Below are positions 1 through 12,200 of a DNA stretch of 64,000 nucleotides, in pieces (within the stretch, counting starts at the first letter, position 1; every line of letters starts with the position of its first letter). The DNA lies in assembly GCF_001949145.1 (NCBI RefSeq), contig NW_019091387.1, positions 155,207 to 219,206 of the forward strand, read 5' to 3'. This DNA comes from Acanthaster planci (Eukaryota > Echinodermata > Asteroidea > Valvatida > Acanthasteridae). The position numbers were made by a program, and so were the translations under genes. The notes beneath the pieces are model-generated. The model worked only from the letters and a program-made list of their open reading frames with translations. It was not told the DNA's origin and did not search any database.

Positions 1-2044
1 AAAGTGTATCTGTCTAACCAGTCAATTCATTCACTTGCCTAGACAAAACAGAGGTTGGAAATGTAAATTTCAAGCTCTGACAACAGTAAATTTGCAAATA
101 AGTTTCTGATTGTCATTTTGATGAGGTTTCAAGGTACGCGCAGTGGAGCGAGAAGGAATTTAATGCATACATTATTTCTCTGACAGCGGATATGTGTGGA
201 AGGTTTAGCACGAACCTGGGCAAAGTTTAAACTTTTCAAACGGTGCGCTGCGGTGCGCCATCGGCACAGCGATGATTTTCGCAATGTAGCTGGTGGGGTT
301 TGGGGTGGCAGCATGGGATTTTGAAAAATGGACTTTTTGGGGTCGGCCCCAGGCAAAGTGGGAAGGGGCCTTAATTGTTGCACGGTGCTGACATACGGGC
401 CCTATCAGGGGAAAAACAACTGTCACCCTGTGGGGAAACGGTAACCCACATATTTCCGGATTACTAATAGCAAAGCATGTCAACATGATTGGCTGAACAA
501 AGGGACTAAGAAAACCATCGAACGAACAGGAAACGGCAGGAAACATGACCCATTTTAAGTGAATTAACCAAGCAGCATGGACCGGAGCTGAAAAAGAGCG
601 ACTTGACAGAAACACACATCAGACAACTGGCTGTTCTCAGCTCACGGACTGAATTATTATTTTTCTTTTAACAATTCTTTACACCAAAGCACCCCTCTGT
701 GGTGACAACTGAACTGGGTGAACACACAATGAGTCCCTTTGGAATTTTGCCAACGAAAACTCTTAATGAAGCGTGTCCTGGATCGTTCAAGAACATAACA
801 CCACTTGCTCCCTGGGTCAGTCCGTTTAGCGAGGCCATGCACTAATACGCACCAAACACATTGATCAAACTGCCACAATGGCACGTGCTTTGTCGTTAAA
901 ATTTTCTGTTAAATGACCTTTTCCTTTTTAAATACTGAACAGGCTCATTAGCCTAGAAGTTTGAGAAAACTCCCCATCCCACAAAGCATCAAACTGTTCA
1001 AATTTTTACTCAAAGAAGATCACACTGAAAACTGCAACCAAAACGTGGACTACTTTTGCAAGCCCCACATCTGCAGCCATCGGATCATCTAGAGACCCTA
1101 CATGCCCACTTGGTTTCAGGCTGGTAAAGAAACAAGCTCTGACAAATGACTCCCTGCACGTGTATTAGGTGCCCTAGTAAATGGGCCTATATGAAACCCT
1201 AGCCTGACAACTGTCCTCCAATGCTGGCCCAGTGTGCCTTAAAGTGGTGACATACATGTGCACATGTGGATGGGTCCAACAAGCTGAACTCAAAGTTATC
1301 ACTCTAAAATTAACAAACATCCAGAGGACTTGCCCACTTTGTCTCCAAGGACTGATGCCTGCACGGAGTCTTTCCTGGAGGCCCTGAGGGGGGGTTAGTG
1401 GGAGCCGCCGGGTCCCTAACTAACAGGGCCAACAGGACAAGCGAATTACTGGGAAATTCACAACATGCCCTCTGTCAGCTGACTAATTCATCAGCAAGAT
1501 CACCACACCTGTTTTTTTTTCTTTGATCTTTCCTTTGATACAGATCTGTCAAGTGACACAGCTCCAGTTAAAAACCCAAAAATCAATGAGCTGTTTGTGT
1601 GCCTGTAGGTATATGTACATCAATCTCATCTGCTTTTGGACTGCCACAGTGGTGGATGATCCATTTTTGTTGTGTGATTTTGTTTTCTTGAAGATTGGAG
1701 GAATGCTTGGAAAATGTAAGTGAAGGAACATTAAGGAGGGTGTTGTTTTGCTTTAGAATGTTCTTTGCTTTGGGTTGGTTAAGGGCAATTCTTTAACAAG
1801 AGGTTATTAAAAAACATGGGGGTGGAAAGAATTAGTGTGGTACCTTTGAATCCACTTTTTTTCTCTTTAACTTCTTCTTTAATGTTAAATGACAATGATT
1901 TGGGCAGAAACAGCGAGACCAAATTTCCACTTGCTCGCTGCATTGCCATTTCTCATTTTGGGTAATTGCTTCTCCCGTATGTGGAACAGTAAATTTTGAA
2001 GGGAGAAATATTCAAAGGAGTTTGTTCACCTTAAAGATTTGTAC

Positions 2045-2375
2045 ACATAACAGCAAACTAATCAAACCACATATAATCCCCTTTAGATAAACATCAACTC
2101 CTCAACAAGAAATGTTATTTTTCCCAACTTACTCCTGGTGAAGGACCCCTTTCAAGCGCTAAGTATCTGTTGCTTCAAGAAGACTGGTCCCAAACACCCA
2201 GGCATAAAGAACAAACCGCAACTGAACCGACGGGTTGCAGCTGAGAGCAGCACACATCTGAGATGGGGGCAGCCGCTGGCCACCGGCTGCCATGGCCTCA
2301 CACATTGTTTTCAGCCATACGTGTAATAACCAGAAGTGACTTTCTGTACGTGTACACGTACAGGTGTGGATCTGG
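2045..2375. repeat. Diverged direct repeat, copy A
   Basis: Blocks here recur in the same order near 3993-4330: GCAAACTAATCAAACCA, GATAAACATCAACTCCTCAA, CAGCCGCTGGCCAC, and GGATCTGGTATCAA, each with several substitutions. The offset is about 1.95 kb. No coding potential is evident. Confidence 0.55.
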
Positions 2376-3569
2376 TATCAAAGACAGCCGCATTGATTTC
2401 CCCCAGTCACTCAATCGCCTGGGGCCCATTTCCTGCTTTCACAACAGGAAGGGTACAGGCCTGGGGCAGAATTGTGAGGGGGGGGGGAAAATGGGAGATA
2501 CTTAAATGAGAAACAAAAATGGACAGATGTCTGAAAAGCACTGCAGCGTTTACCTCAAAACATGGCAGCTGCATGCAAGCAATCTTCCCCGTTTGCTGAA
2601 AACAGACACACGGACTGGCCTAGTCAGTTCGGGGGGAAAAAAAATCAACAGTTGAAACAAAACTGCTATTTGTGCCTGTAGCTCACTGTTAACAGTACTG
2701 CAATGCTAAAAGACAGTTGCTATCACAAGGTTTAACAAGAAACTATTGGGAAATTTTGCATCCACATTGGTTAGATGAACGCAGCAACAATGTACAATGC
2801 CACCTGTGCATTTACACATGCACTTAGAAATGGTCACAATGTGGAAGATCTGGTATTTTACTGCCCAACTCGTAACTGGGCGTAGTAAACCTTGGAACCA
2901 TGAATTATCACTCAAACTCACAAAAGATATAAAATTAACAAAAGAGCACTCACAACTCCCCTGAAAAATGCAGAACAGGTGGCCTTCATTACCATTTTCA
3001 TTCAATACCCGAAATAGAATGTCTAACCAAATGATGCAGTTTACTCAGAGTCATTTTATTCCCCCAACTGACCAAGTATTGTGCAGCTGCAAGTACATGT
3101 ACTTGTATTTTGTTTGTTGAAATTAGTTTACTGAAAAATGGACATTACCATTCATGCTGAAAGGTAAGTATTTAAAAGCAGCATACAGGGTGTAGCAAAG
3201 CGTGTTGGGCACTTTGTTAAGATGAATTGAAATGGCTGAGAGAACAAAGCCACATTCAATTTCAATGAAACTTTGCGGATGTACTGCACGGTTGAATCGA
3301 AGTTTCCATCAGAGTGCTTCAGTTAATCATGTACCGGTGCCCGGCGGAGGTTACAAATCAACTGCTGTACCCAAGAACAATGGCACCACTGTAGCGCGAC
3401 CGTGCGCAGCGCGCACGCTGAGGACTGTCAACCCAGGGACGTGGCTCACTGATCTCCATAGAGCTAGTAGGTCCAACATTCATGATGCATTATTCAAATT
3501 ATGTCGGGTAGAACCATTTCTCATCAGGGGAAGGCCAAGGCCACTAATGTGTGGTGCATTATTTTACTG

Positions 3570-3790
3570 CTCACTGTCATGCAACAGTGCATTTTTTGTT
3601 CATTAAGTGCTGTTTGCCTGGGGCAGGGGGCGGAAATTTCCATCACGCAACAGTTGTATTTATCTGTGTCTCACTGTCATGCCACTGTGCATGAGGATTT
3701 GGTTTACCTTTATTCAAACAAATATTTTCCTGATTCATTTAACTTTTGTTTGGGGTGGGGGACGGAATTTTCCATCACGCGATAGTTGTG
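3570..3790. repeat. Imperfect tandem duplication, two units
   Basis: TCACTGTCATGC occurs at 3571 and 3671. A longer block, CGGAAATTTCCATCACGC at 3631 and CGGAATTTTCCATCACGC at 3763, is repeated with its G-rich lead and ACAGTTGT/ATAGTTGT follow-up. Unit spacing differs (100 versus 132 bases), so the units have diverged by indels. Confidence 0.6.
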
Positions 3791-3992
3791 TTTGAATTCC
3801 GGCATTCACAAACATTATAGTTCACTGGTTAGGAAAAATGTTATTTACTTGTTTACCATTTACTTGTAACCAACGGTCTCCAAGCCTCGTTGAAGAATAT
3901 GCAAATATCCCCTAAGCTAAAAGAGATTTACTACTGAACTCGGCGGGACACAAGCAATCACTAACACTGACTGTGAGGGGAATTCTGTTACC

Positions 3993-4330
3993 TTACACAG
4001 AGGCAAACTAATGAAACCAAATCAAAAATGATCCTCTTTGGATAAACGTCAATTCTTCAACAAGAAATTGTACTGTACCCTACCGAACTCACAACCTGTT
4101 TGGCTGCCACACATACTGCAAAGCAGATTGGTCCCCAGCACCACTGCATACACAGCTGACCAAACCAACTGGCAGTGGGTGGGAGCAGTATGCGTCTCTA
4201 TGGGGAGGGGGGAGGCAGCTGCTAGCCACTGGCTCGCATGTTGCTTTCGGCAACACATGCAGTAACCCGACATAATGGCTGGGACCCCTCAAGGAGCAAC
4301 TACATGTGGGTATCTGGTGTCAAGCCAGTC
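3993..4330. repeat. Diverged direct repeat, copy B
   Basis: Counterpart of 2045-2375: GCAAACTAATGAAACCA, GATAAACGTCAATTCTTCAA, CAGCTGCTAGCCAC and GTATCTGGTGTCAA occur in the same order. It could be an old local duplication or two copies of an unknown dispersed element. Confidence 0.55.
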
Positions 4331-5563
4331 ATATACATGTACATTCCCTTATCACTCAGTCACTGCGGCCTGTTTTTAACCTTAACAAGAAAGAAGATTG
4401 GGCTTTCTACTATCGTGGGAAAAGAATGGCAAAGATAGCTTAAACTGCCCATAATCTCCCCAGCCCAATACAATGAAACCACAATGGCAGGTTATCCCCA
4501 AACAGGGAGCAAGACTGGCGGCGCTCGTATTATGGTGGATGAAGTTTATAAATGGTACACACCCATTGTACCACTGGGCCTTTGATGTCACAGAGCTGGT
4601 TGGTACATGTACATAACCGCATCCAACCTCCATACATGCATCCGACTCATCCGTGTCAACAAAAGCTTCCTCAACTGTGCAGTAAACCAAAACCCTCTTA
4701 CAAGCACGGTCAAGCAACCCAACTCAAGTCCCTTGCTTTTATCAGAACTAATGGATTACCGGCAAACTCATTTCCAGTGCGATAAAGAACGAGATTATCT
4801 GCAGTGGGAGCTAGACGCAGATGACTGCTACCTGTATTTGTTGAGTGCCTCCCAGTGTGCTTGACATAATGTACCTTGCAAAGGGAAGATGCAGGTACAT
4901 GTGCATTATGACTCTAAAACCTAACGACGTTGTACATATCCACGTGCATGGGTATGTACGGATTGATCTATGGACAGAAACTTGTTTCAAAATAGGCTTT
5001 CATCCTGTGAAGTTGGGGGGGAAAAAAAGTTATTTTGACAATGTCTGTCATGATTTTTACCCTTCTGGAATGTGTTTTGGATGCATTCAGATGAAATTCA
5101 GAATCACGCTCTTTGGATAAAAAAAATAACGTTGCGCAATCTTTTCGACTTTGGTTAACATTAACCTGAAAAAACTTCCTCGAAAAATAAAATGGCTGAT
5201 AATGTCACAAAAGGAACATCTGTTGCGCTCATCATAAGACTAACCAAATGTGTCTGAAAAAAAAACAAAACGGCCTCTTCAAAAAGAAAACACAAACAAA
5301 ATTCAAAAGACCAAAACAAAATGCAGAGTTGACAGAATCTATCAGTGGGGTGGGAAAAACGCAGATTTTGGTATATAGCCCTGGCTGACCTGTCTGATGT
5401 TATAGGTACATATGTAGTTTGTCACTGTAGAAAGCCGCCGTGAAGTACGGCTTCAACCAACACAACCTTATTTTTCTAATCTTATCTTTTAATAATATAC
5501 ATATATTAATCTGTTAAAAATCCCTGTAATTGGCGGCTTGCCACTGTTGGTGAATTTTTTTTT

Positions 5564-5590
5564 AAATAAACAAATAAATAAATAAATAAA
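5564..5590. repeat. AAAT microsatellite
   Basis: Short run of AAAT/AAAC units preceded by a T run. It could also be the A-rich tail of a decayed retroelement. Confidence 0.7.
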
Positions 5591-6167
5591 CTCCTTGGCG
5601 TTCTTCCAGAATTAGCCAATCCAGTATTTCTTTGTTAACACGGCCATTACACTAGCACCCGCGCTGCAGTTACTGGTTACAAAATGATCCTGTGTGCGAG
5701 CCCAGCAGCTTCCGAACTCCAAGGTACGGCAAACCGAGGGTCTACCAATTTTTACAAAAATCCCTCCATCTCTGCTTCACTCCATTTCACTCCCCTCCCC
5801 GCGCGACGGTACACAAGGCTGTTCTTGGGTACTGTTGGGACTCAAGGCAAAGAGGTGTCTTTCTCTTGCTTTAGCTTAAGATTTGCGCCCTCTGAGATAA
5901 GGAAGCAAACAACATGTGAAAAAGTCTAAAAACAAAAATTTTCTGATATGAACGGGAAAAGGGCTTTCAATTCGTTAGCGATGGTTTGTTCAACTCTGGA
6001 AAACGACAAACAAGACAGTCTTAGCAAAAACATAATTCACACTGGTTCCACTTGTGAGTTACAAAATTCCAGTGGCAATACTGACTGTGCGTGATTTGCA
6101 TACCCTACAAGAATCTCATTTCTTTGTTTGCTCGTTTGTTGGTTAGTTGTTTTTTTTTAAACATTAC

Positions 6168-6271
6168 CTGTAGAAGTTGTTGTGGAACTTGTTGTAGCTG
6201 GCCATGGTGTGCAGGCCTCCCCAGGCCGGGCCCAGAGAATAAAAGATCTGAACGGCGCCGTCCTTCCAAAC
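6168..6271 (-). CDS. SLC6 transporter coding exon 6 (TM6)
   Basis: Encodes residues 268-301 plus two bases. [20 protein letters not shown] is the substrate-lining TM6, followed by [19 protein letters not shown] with ASYNKFHNN points to the glycine-transporter group. Acceptor GAGTAG, donor GTAATG; 104 bases. The following TM7 exon was not found between here and base 1. Confidence 0.95.
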
Positions 6272-9200
6272 CTACTCAGAGGAAAAGACTTCCATTACAT
6301 GAGAGTATAAAGCAGAACCACCACAACGGCCCAAATACCTGCAAGTTTGGGAGGAAAGAAAACCTGCAAATCTTTTTCGGCGCTGGCCTAGGACTTCTTT
6401 ATACAGCTGCCAACCAAAAGACACAGAAGTACGCTTAGCTAAGAAAATGCCTGCTCAGCAAAATTAGGTTGTAACTGAACACCTAACATGGCTGAACAAT
6501 CAATAATTGCTATCAGTAAGACCGCTCTTCAGAACAAGCACCAATGGGGGCCCAAGACCCAATTTCATAATTTCACTTTGCAAAAGACAAGCAACAGACC
6601 TTGTTCACCAGGATTCAGGGATCTTGTTCCCTGAATCCATCGCATAACTTATACACTGTTCATCTGGACGATGCCAAACCAGTTCGTGAGATTGAATTAC
6701 ATGCACCTTCCAATATTTTTCCAACATCTGACTTTAAACACTAAGGTACTGATAGATGTGATCAGACATTTGCGATTGTTCATCATGGTGGACTAATTTG
6801 TTGTGAAATTTCAGTTTATTGCTTTCATTCCGCCTCTCCGGTAAAAAAAAAGGAAGAGTTAACTTTGCTTTCAAGTTTGACATGGCCCATCCACGAATGA
6901 AAGTCTGTATACCATGAGACTTTGCGGCAAGTGATCCGTTTTTGGTTGAGCGAGCACTGTCGGCATTAAGCAAATACCAAACTTAACCCTTTGAAATCTC
7001 CAATGAATACATTGACATTCCCAGATACTGTAACAACTGTCGCAATGTACTCTGTATGTAATAGCTAGGTTCTACCTTGCTGTATCAATCCAGATAAGTC
7101 CTCATTTCTCCTGGTCGATTTTAGAAGGGGGGGGGTAGGGTACATGTAGGCGCTTTGAAGTGCCTATGTACTGGTATGACTCCCCAACAACCAAGTATTT
7201 CCCTCCAGTATTTGGGGCCCAGGGGAAACAAAAATTCACTGGAGAATTTGGGAGATTAAAACTGAGCAAATCAGTCCAAACGAGAGGCACTTGAGTAGTA
7301 CCCAGGAATCACAATGAATTTTATCTCTGACCCACACATCACTATTTCACTGTCTTTGAATATTTCACAGCGACCAAGTCAACCATTTAGGAAACTCAGA
7401 GGATCCATTCTCAATCACTTTGTGGACTGAAAAAAAATTGAAACCTGCAGGACAGGTCGGCCATTTCACAAGACGGCAAAGAATCTCGCTTCAAGCTACA
7501 TGTGAATTCAACTTTAATAAATGAATGTGGTCATGTGCACACCGCAACTGCAAAACTTGTGCCTACAGGGCTGCAAATCTCTGCTGTGGGCTTGCACAGT
7601 ACTTATGTGTACACTGGCAGCAGAAAAAAGCACTGCGCAGGGAAGAGGCTGGACACTGGGCATGGCAGACATGTACACCACACCCAACTCTGCCCCTGCT
7701 GCATACACTGCACCCCCACACGCCCCTACAAGGTGCTAAGATGGGCTAATTTCTTGAGGACGTCAGCCCCTCTAGCTCTGATTAGAGCTAGAGGGGCTGT
7801 TTGGACAGTCACACTTGCAATACTTCTACGAGCATGGCAAGCGTGCGCTGAGTGTACACGTACTGATTGAGGAAGTGAGCACCTCATAATACTTTGCAAA
7901 GCCAGCACTTTATTCACAGCATTTCCTGAATAGAAATGGCACCGTGTGTGGGTACTGGGAACAGGTGGACAATAAACGCAGCAAAGTTTTTTCCCTTTGT
8001 TTCCCCGCTCTGATGCTGGCTGGAGATTACTTGCTCTCAAGGCTTCATCATCCCCGTGCCATTTTTGGAAGTAATCACCACCGTGACCACCAGCTTCTGT
8101 GACCAACACCCACCTTTCCTTCGGCAAAAGCAGTTTCCCAGCCAAGCAATGAATATACATTCTTGCTATTATCCAAACGGACAATGCAGAGCAATGCCAA
8201 CACCGGCCTCAATTAGGTTAACCTTAGAGCTTTCATTTTTCCCCCATAGCTGGCCACTGTGCAATAAATGTGTTCATCCGACCAAGGACTGCTTGTTAGA
8301 TTTATCAGCAGTGAGGTACTTGCACACCATATCCCAAAGTGTTGAGGCATGACAGCTAACCTTAACGTACAGAACTGGTATATATTAGATATTTTATAAC
8401 AGATTTTTCACAACTGACCAAATTTGAGAGCCCAGGCCAGACGGATGACCTTTACACACTCATTATCAAAACTGCTGGCATGAATGGACCGGACAATAGA
8501 GAAAAAAAACAAAAACCAAGTTGGTCAAAAGGTGAAAAATTGTTCCGTTCTCTTGAGGGGTTATGGAGAGAGGGGGCTTACATTGGCATCGGCGAGGCGG
8601 CTGAAGTCAGGCCGGATGTAGAACAGGATCCCCTGGAGAGATCCAGGGAGGGTCACGCCCCGGATAAGCAAGATGATTAGAACCACGTAGGGAAAGGTCG
8701 CAGTGAAGTACACCACCTGAAGAGGGAGGACACACAAACGGAGGAACAAATCAATAATCACACACTGTCTGCATGCAACCTGCAGGCTCATGCCTCCCGT
8801 TTCAAACTTCAGCTGCTCCGCAAAGAAGTCGACAGCAATATAAGAATGCTACTTTTTGAAAGCCTAAGGACCGATGCATTTATATGCAGTCCCATTAAAA
8901 CCATGCAGCACTAAACATTTAGCATTCATGTAACCCCTTGACATGATACAGCCTAAAGTGTTCTGTAATCTGGTAATTTGAGCTCCATGAACATAGTGGT
9001 CCCTCTCCCCGTTCCCCTTTAGTTTCAACTTTTTTGGAAAATCTCCCACACCCAGTCAGACCCTATCATTCAACATTCACGCACATGTACACATACAAGT
9101 CGACACCTGGCTCTGCTCAGTGAAAATTGTTCTTCAGCGTTGACCATTTGTGTAAATGTGGGCAGCACAAATGTATCGGCCATAGGGCCTACATGTTTCT

Positions 9201-12200
9201 TCCAAAACTGCCCCATAAATGTATACATGCCTGTCAAATTCAATAATTATCTGATACCTGATTACATAAAAGTACTGTACATGTAATGATGGCTTCTGTT
9301 GGGCTCTTTCAAATCTTTGTGTCCAATTCCCCGCCCACCCCAAAAACGAAATTGGGATAAAACATTTTCAATAGGAACATTAAACGCGATTTGAAGTTCT
9401 AAAGCACCTTCAGATGTATTTAGAAGACAACAAAATGGGAATTGCAACCCCTCCCCCCTTGTATACCAGTATAAAAACCAGCCATACGGATACCCACAAA
9501 GCATTGCACAAGAACCACCGGCAATACAGGCATCAATTACTCCCGCCCCCCTCTTCATTACAAGGAAAAAAACAGGTGCATCAATGTTTTATTCCAAGGC
9601 AGATTTGGCACTCTGCCAAACTCTGAGAGCGCCCAACATTTTGGAGGGTTTCCAACAACAGACACATACATGTACTTCCGGCAGTCAAGGTCAAACCCAA
9701 AGCTCAAGCATAGGGGCTGCAGGGCAACCCAAATACCGTACATGTAAGTGAACAAAGAAAGGGACAAGAGGGCCTTGTTTCAAGCCAAGTCCAGGCTGGC
9801 CAAACAGGGCACAGAATGGTGTATCCGTTCTGTCTGCCAAACTGTTAACATCGAAAATGCTGTAACAGGCCTTGCTACATGTACCTTCATGCCACACACC
9901 CCCAACAAACTATGTACTGAGGCCGTCATTGCAAGCTGCAAAGAGCGGTACATTGCGTGCTCGCCTTTGGAGCATGTTATGTACCGCTCTGTCTGCAAAG
10001 GTGATTTAACCATCTGCATTTTATTACCAAGCAGTGGTGGCACTTTAATTGAGCTGACATGCATCAAGCATTCAGACATACATGTATGGCACAAGGAATT
10101 TTCATTTCAAAATGTACATGCCTGGGGTCTTTGAATGTATGTAGTTGGTGCATTTAGCATGGACAAAAAACGTCTGTTACCAGTGAGCAGGAACTTTTCG
10201 AGTTCCCTTCTCAATTTACATGTGTCTATACACAAGACTCCAACATTAAAAAGCCTGCGATCAAGCACTGCAACCAAACCCTTTCCACTTTCATCCTCAC
10301 CCCTTCCCTATATCCAGCAAGAAATGAGACTGAGGGGTATCCCCCAACATGTCCAATCACTATACATACTCCAGACTATTGTTACCTAACAAATCCTCTA
10401 TAGATGTCTGAAAAGAAGTCCTCAGATTCCAGTCAGACAATGACCAACATAAAGGGGGGGTTCTCTCCATCTCATATCTTGCTTCATATGTCCTCCCCCC
10501 AAAAAAAGAAATCACTAAACATGTAGTCCGCAGCTCCCAGGGGATTAGAGGTTGACAGACATGAACAGATGCAGCATACCACCACAAGACCTGTGACAAA
10601 AGACGGTGGGGGTATTGTCAGCCATTGCTACATAGACCACCACCTCAGAGATTTCCCCCCCCCAAAAAAAAAATCAGCCATAAATTTGCCGATCAAATTT
10701 CTGTCTAGTTTTTACAAACAAAAAAAAACGAAAGCAAAATAGAAGTGACCTGTTGTGTGATTTTCGTCAGGCGAGTACAGTGTTCTGTACAATTCATTGT
10801 TGGAGTGAAATTTGTTAATTCTTTTCTGGAGCTGAACAGTTCTCACGGGACGTACACTACTACCTTGAGGCTCAGAAATCGCTATGGCAACTGCCTGTAC
10901 ATGTACAAAATGACATGAGTTTGTACATGTGCAAGCAGCCCCTGCCAATTACCATCATTGGGCACGGCTGAGTAAACAAGTAGTGGATTACACCCGATCA
11001 TTCTGAATAATCAAATATTTGTTCCTCTTTTCCATCAAGTATTCGAGTGTAGTTACAATAATTCCCACAAAAACAGAGGCGAAATGTGCATATTTGTGTG
11101 GTGGTCTATGTCTCCAATTCAAATAACTGATCACCAATCGAGTAACCAAATAAAGGGCACAGCCCCCCCCCCAGCGCAGCAAGTGATAGGTGTCAGACAC
11201 AAGCAAAATCCTTCAATGAAAATGTTGATCACTACGCTGTGAAATGACAAAATACCGGAAGGAGAAATGCCGACAAACATGACAAATTGGTATTTGAAAT
11301 CTGCTTTGCTTGGGTCATACCACTTCTTCCTTGAAGTCAGCCCAGACGAAAATTCCCTCCCGCCATCTCTTTACAAGGTGTCACGTGCACATGTACGGTG
11401 CGGGGGGGGATGACCTGGTTACCGAACACCCTAATAATGGGCTTCAGGCAGGTGTCTTCTGAACAAGTCACATTCAAGGTTGAAAGTGAACATGAAAAGG
11501 CGACTTGGGGGGTTGAATAACAGAGCCCCCACTGAGAGGATTATAGGGAAATCAATGCAAATGCACTGTTTGGTCGCTAGGTGTTCTTGCACAAAACCCA
11601 ACAACAAGCACATTATAGTCCCAGTGCTGGCACATCACTGAGCGAGTGCGTACTACTATTGAACCGACACACCTGAATGATCACAGCCCATCATTCACCA
11701 TGACTCATTATTTTGTAGACTTTCAGCACAATGGACGGATACATCAAAAGAGGAGAATGCAACTACCGCATGTCGTGTTCACGTGATGGAAAATCACGCT
11801 ACCTGGGAGGCAACACCTTACACATAATTCCAAAATTCTTGCTTCATTTCCAGACGCTGCCAGAAGCAGTTTGTACACATATTGCACTGCTGGCACACAA
11901 ATCATGAATACATGTACATGTACTTATGGAACATACATATACATGTACACCACAGGGCAACAGATGGAAAAGGATCATTTTGTCTGCCATCTCCGAATGA
12001 ATAAATTCCAATGCACTAATTTGCATTTTGTTAATTTGTTAAATTCATACAGTACCTTAATACATCCCATGTACAAATGTGCATCCCCACCTAAAGCTTC
12101 CTGCACTACCCACAGTATACATGAATGCGCAGAGCTTTTGTGTGACAGTGGACTATAACGTTTATTTAGGTACAATGAACTTCGGTTTACGGTGTTCTTT

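Larger units (their letters stand above)
1..6167. other. SLC6 intron (left part), no exon recognised
   Basis: This stretch lies downstream of the TM6 exon. I looked on the minus strand for the expected TM7 exon (a GFVIFSVLGF-like helix) and saw none, so the intron probably continues past base 1. It holds a diverged direct duplication, a short tandem duplication near 3570-3790, and an AAAT microsatellite at 5564-5590. Confidence 0.6.

Noticed and set aside
1-6167. Next SLC6 exon (TM7)
   Set aside because: No GFVIF-like helix with splice sites was seen on the minus strand; the exon is presumably beyond the left edge.
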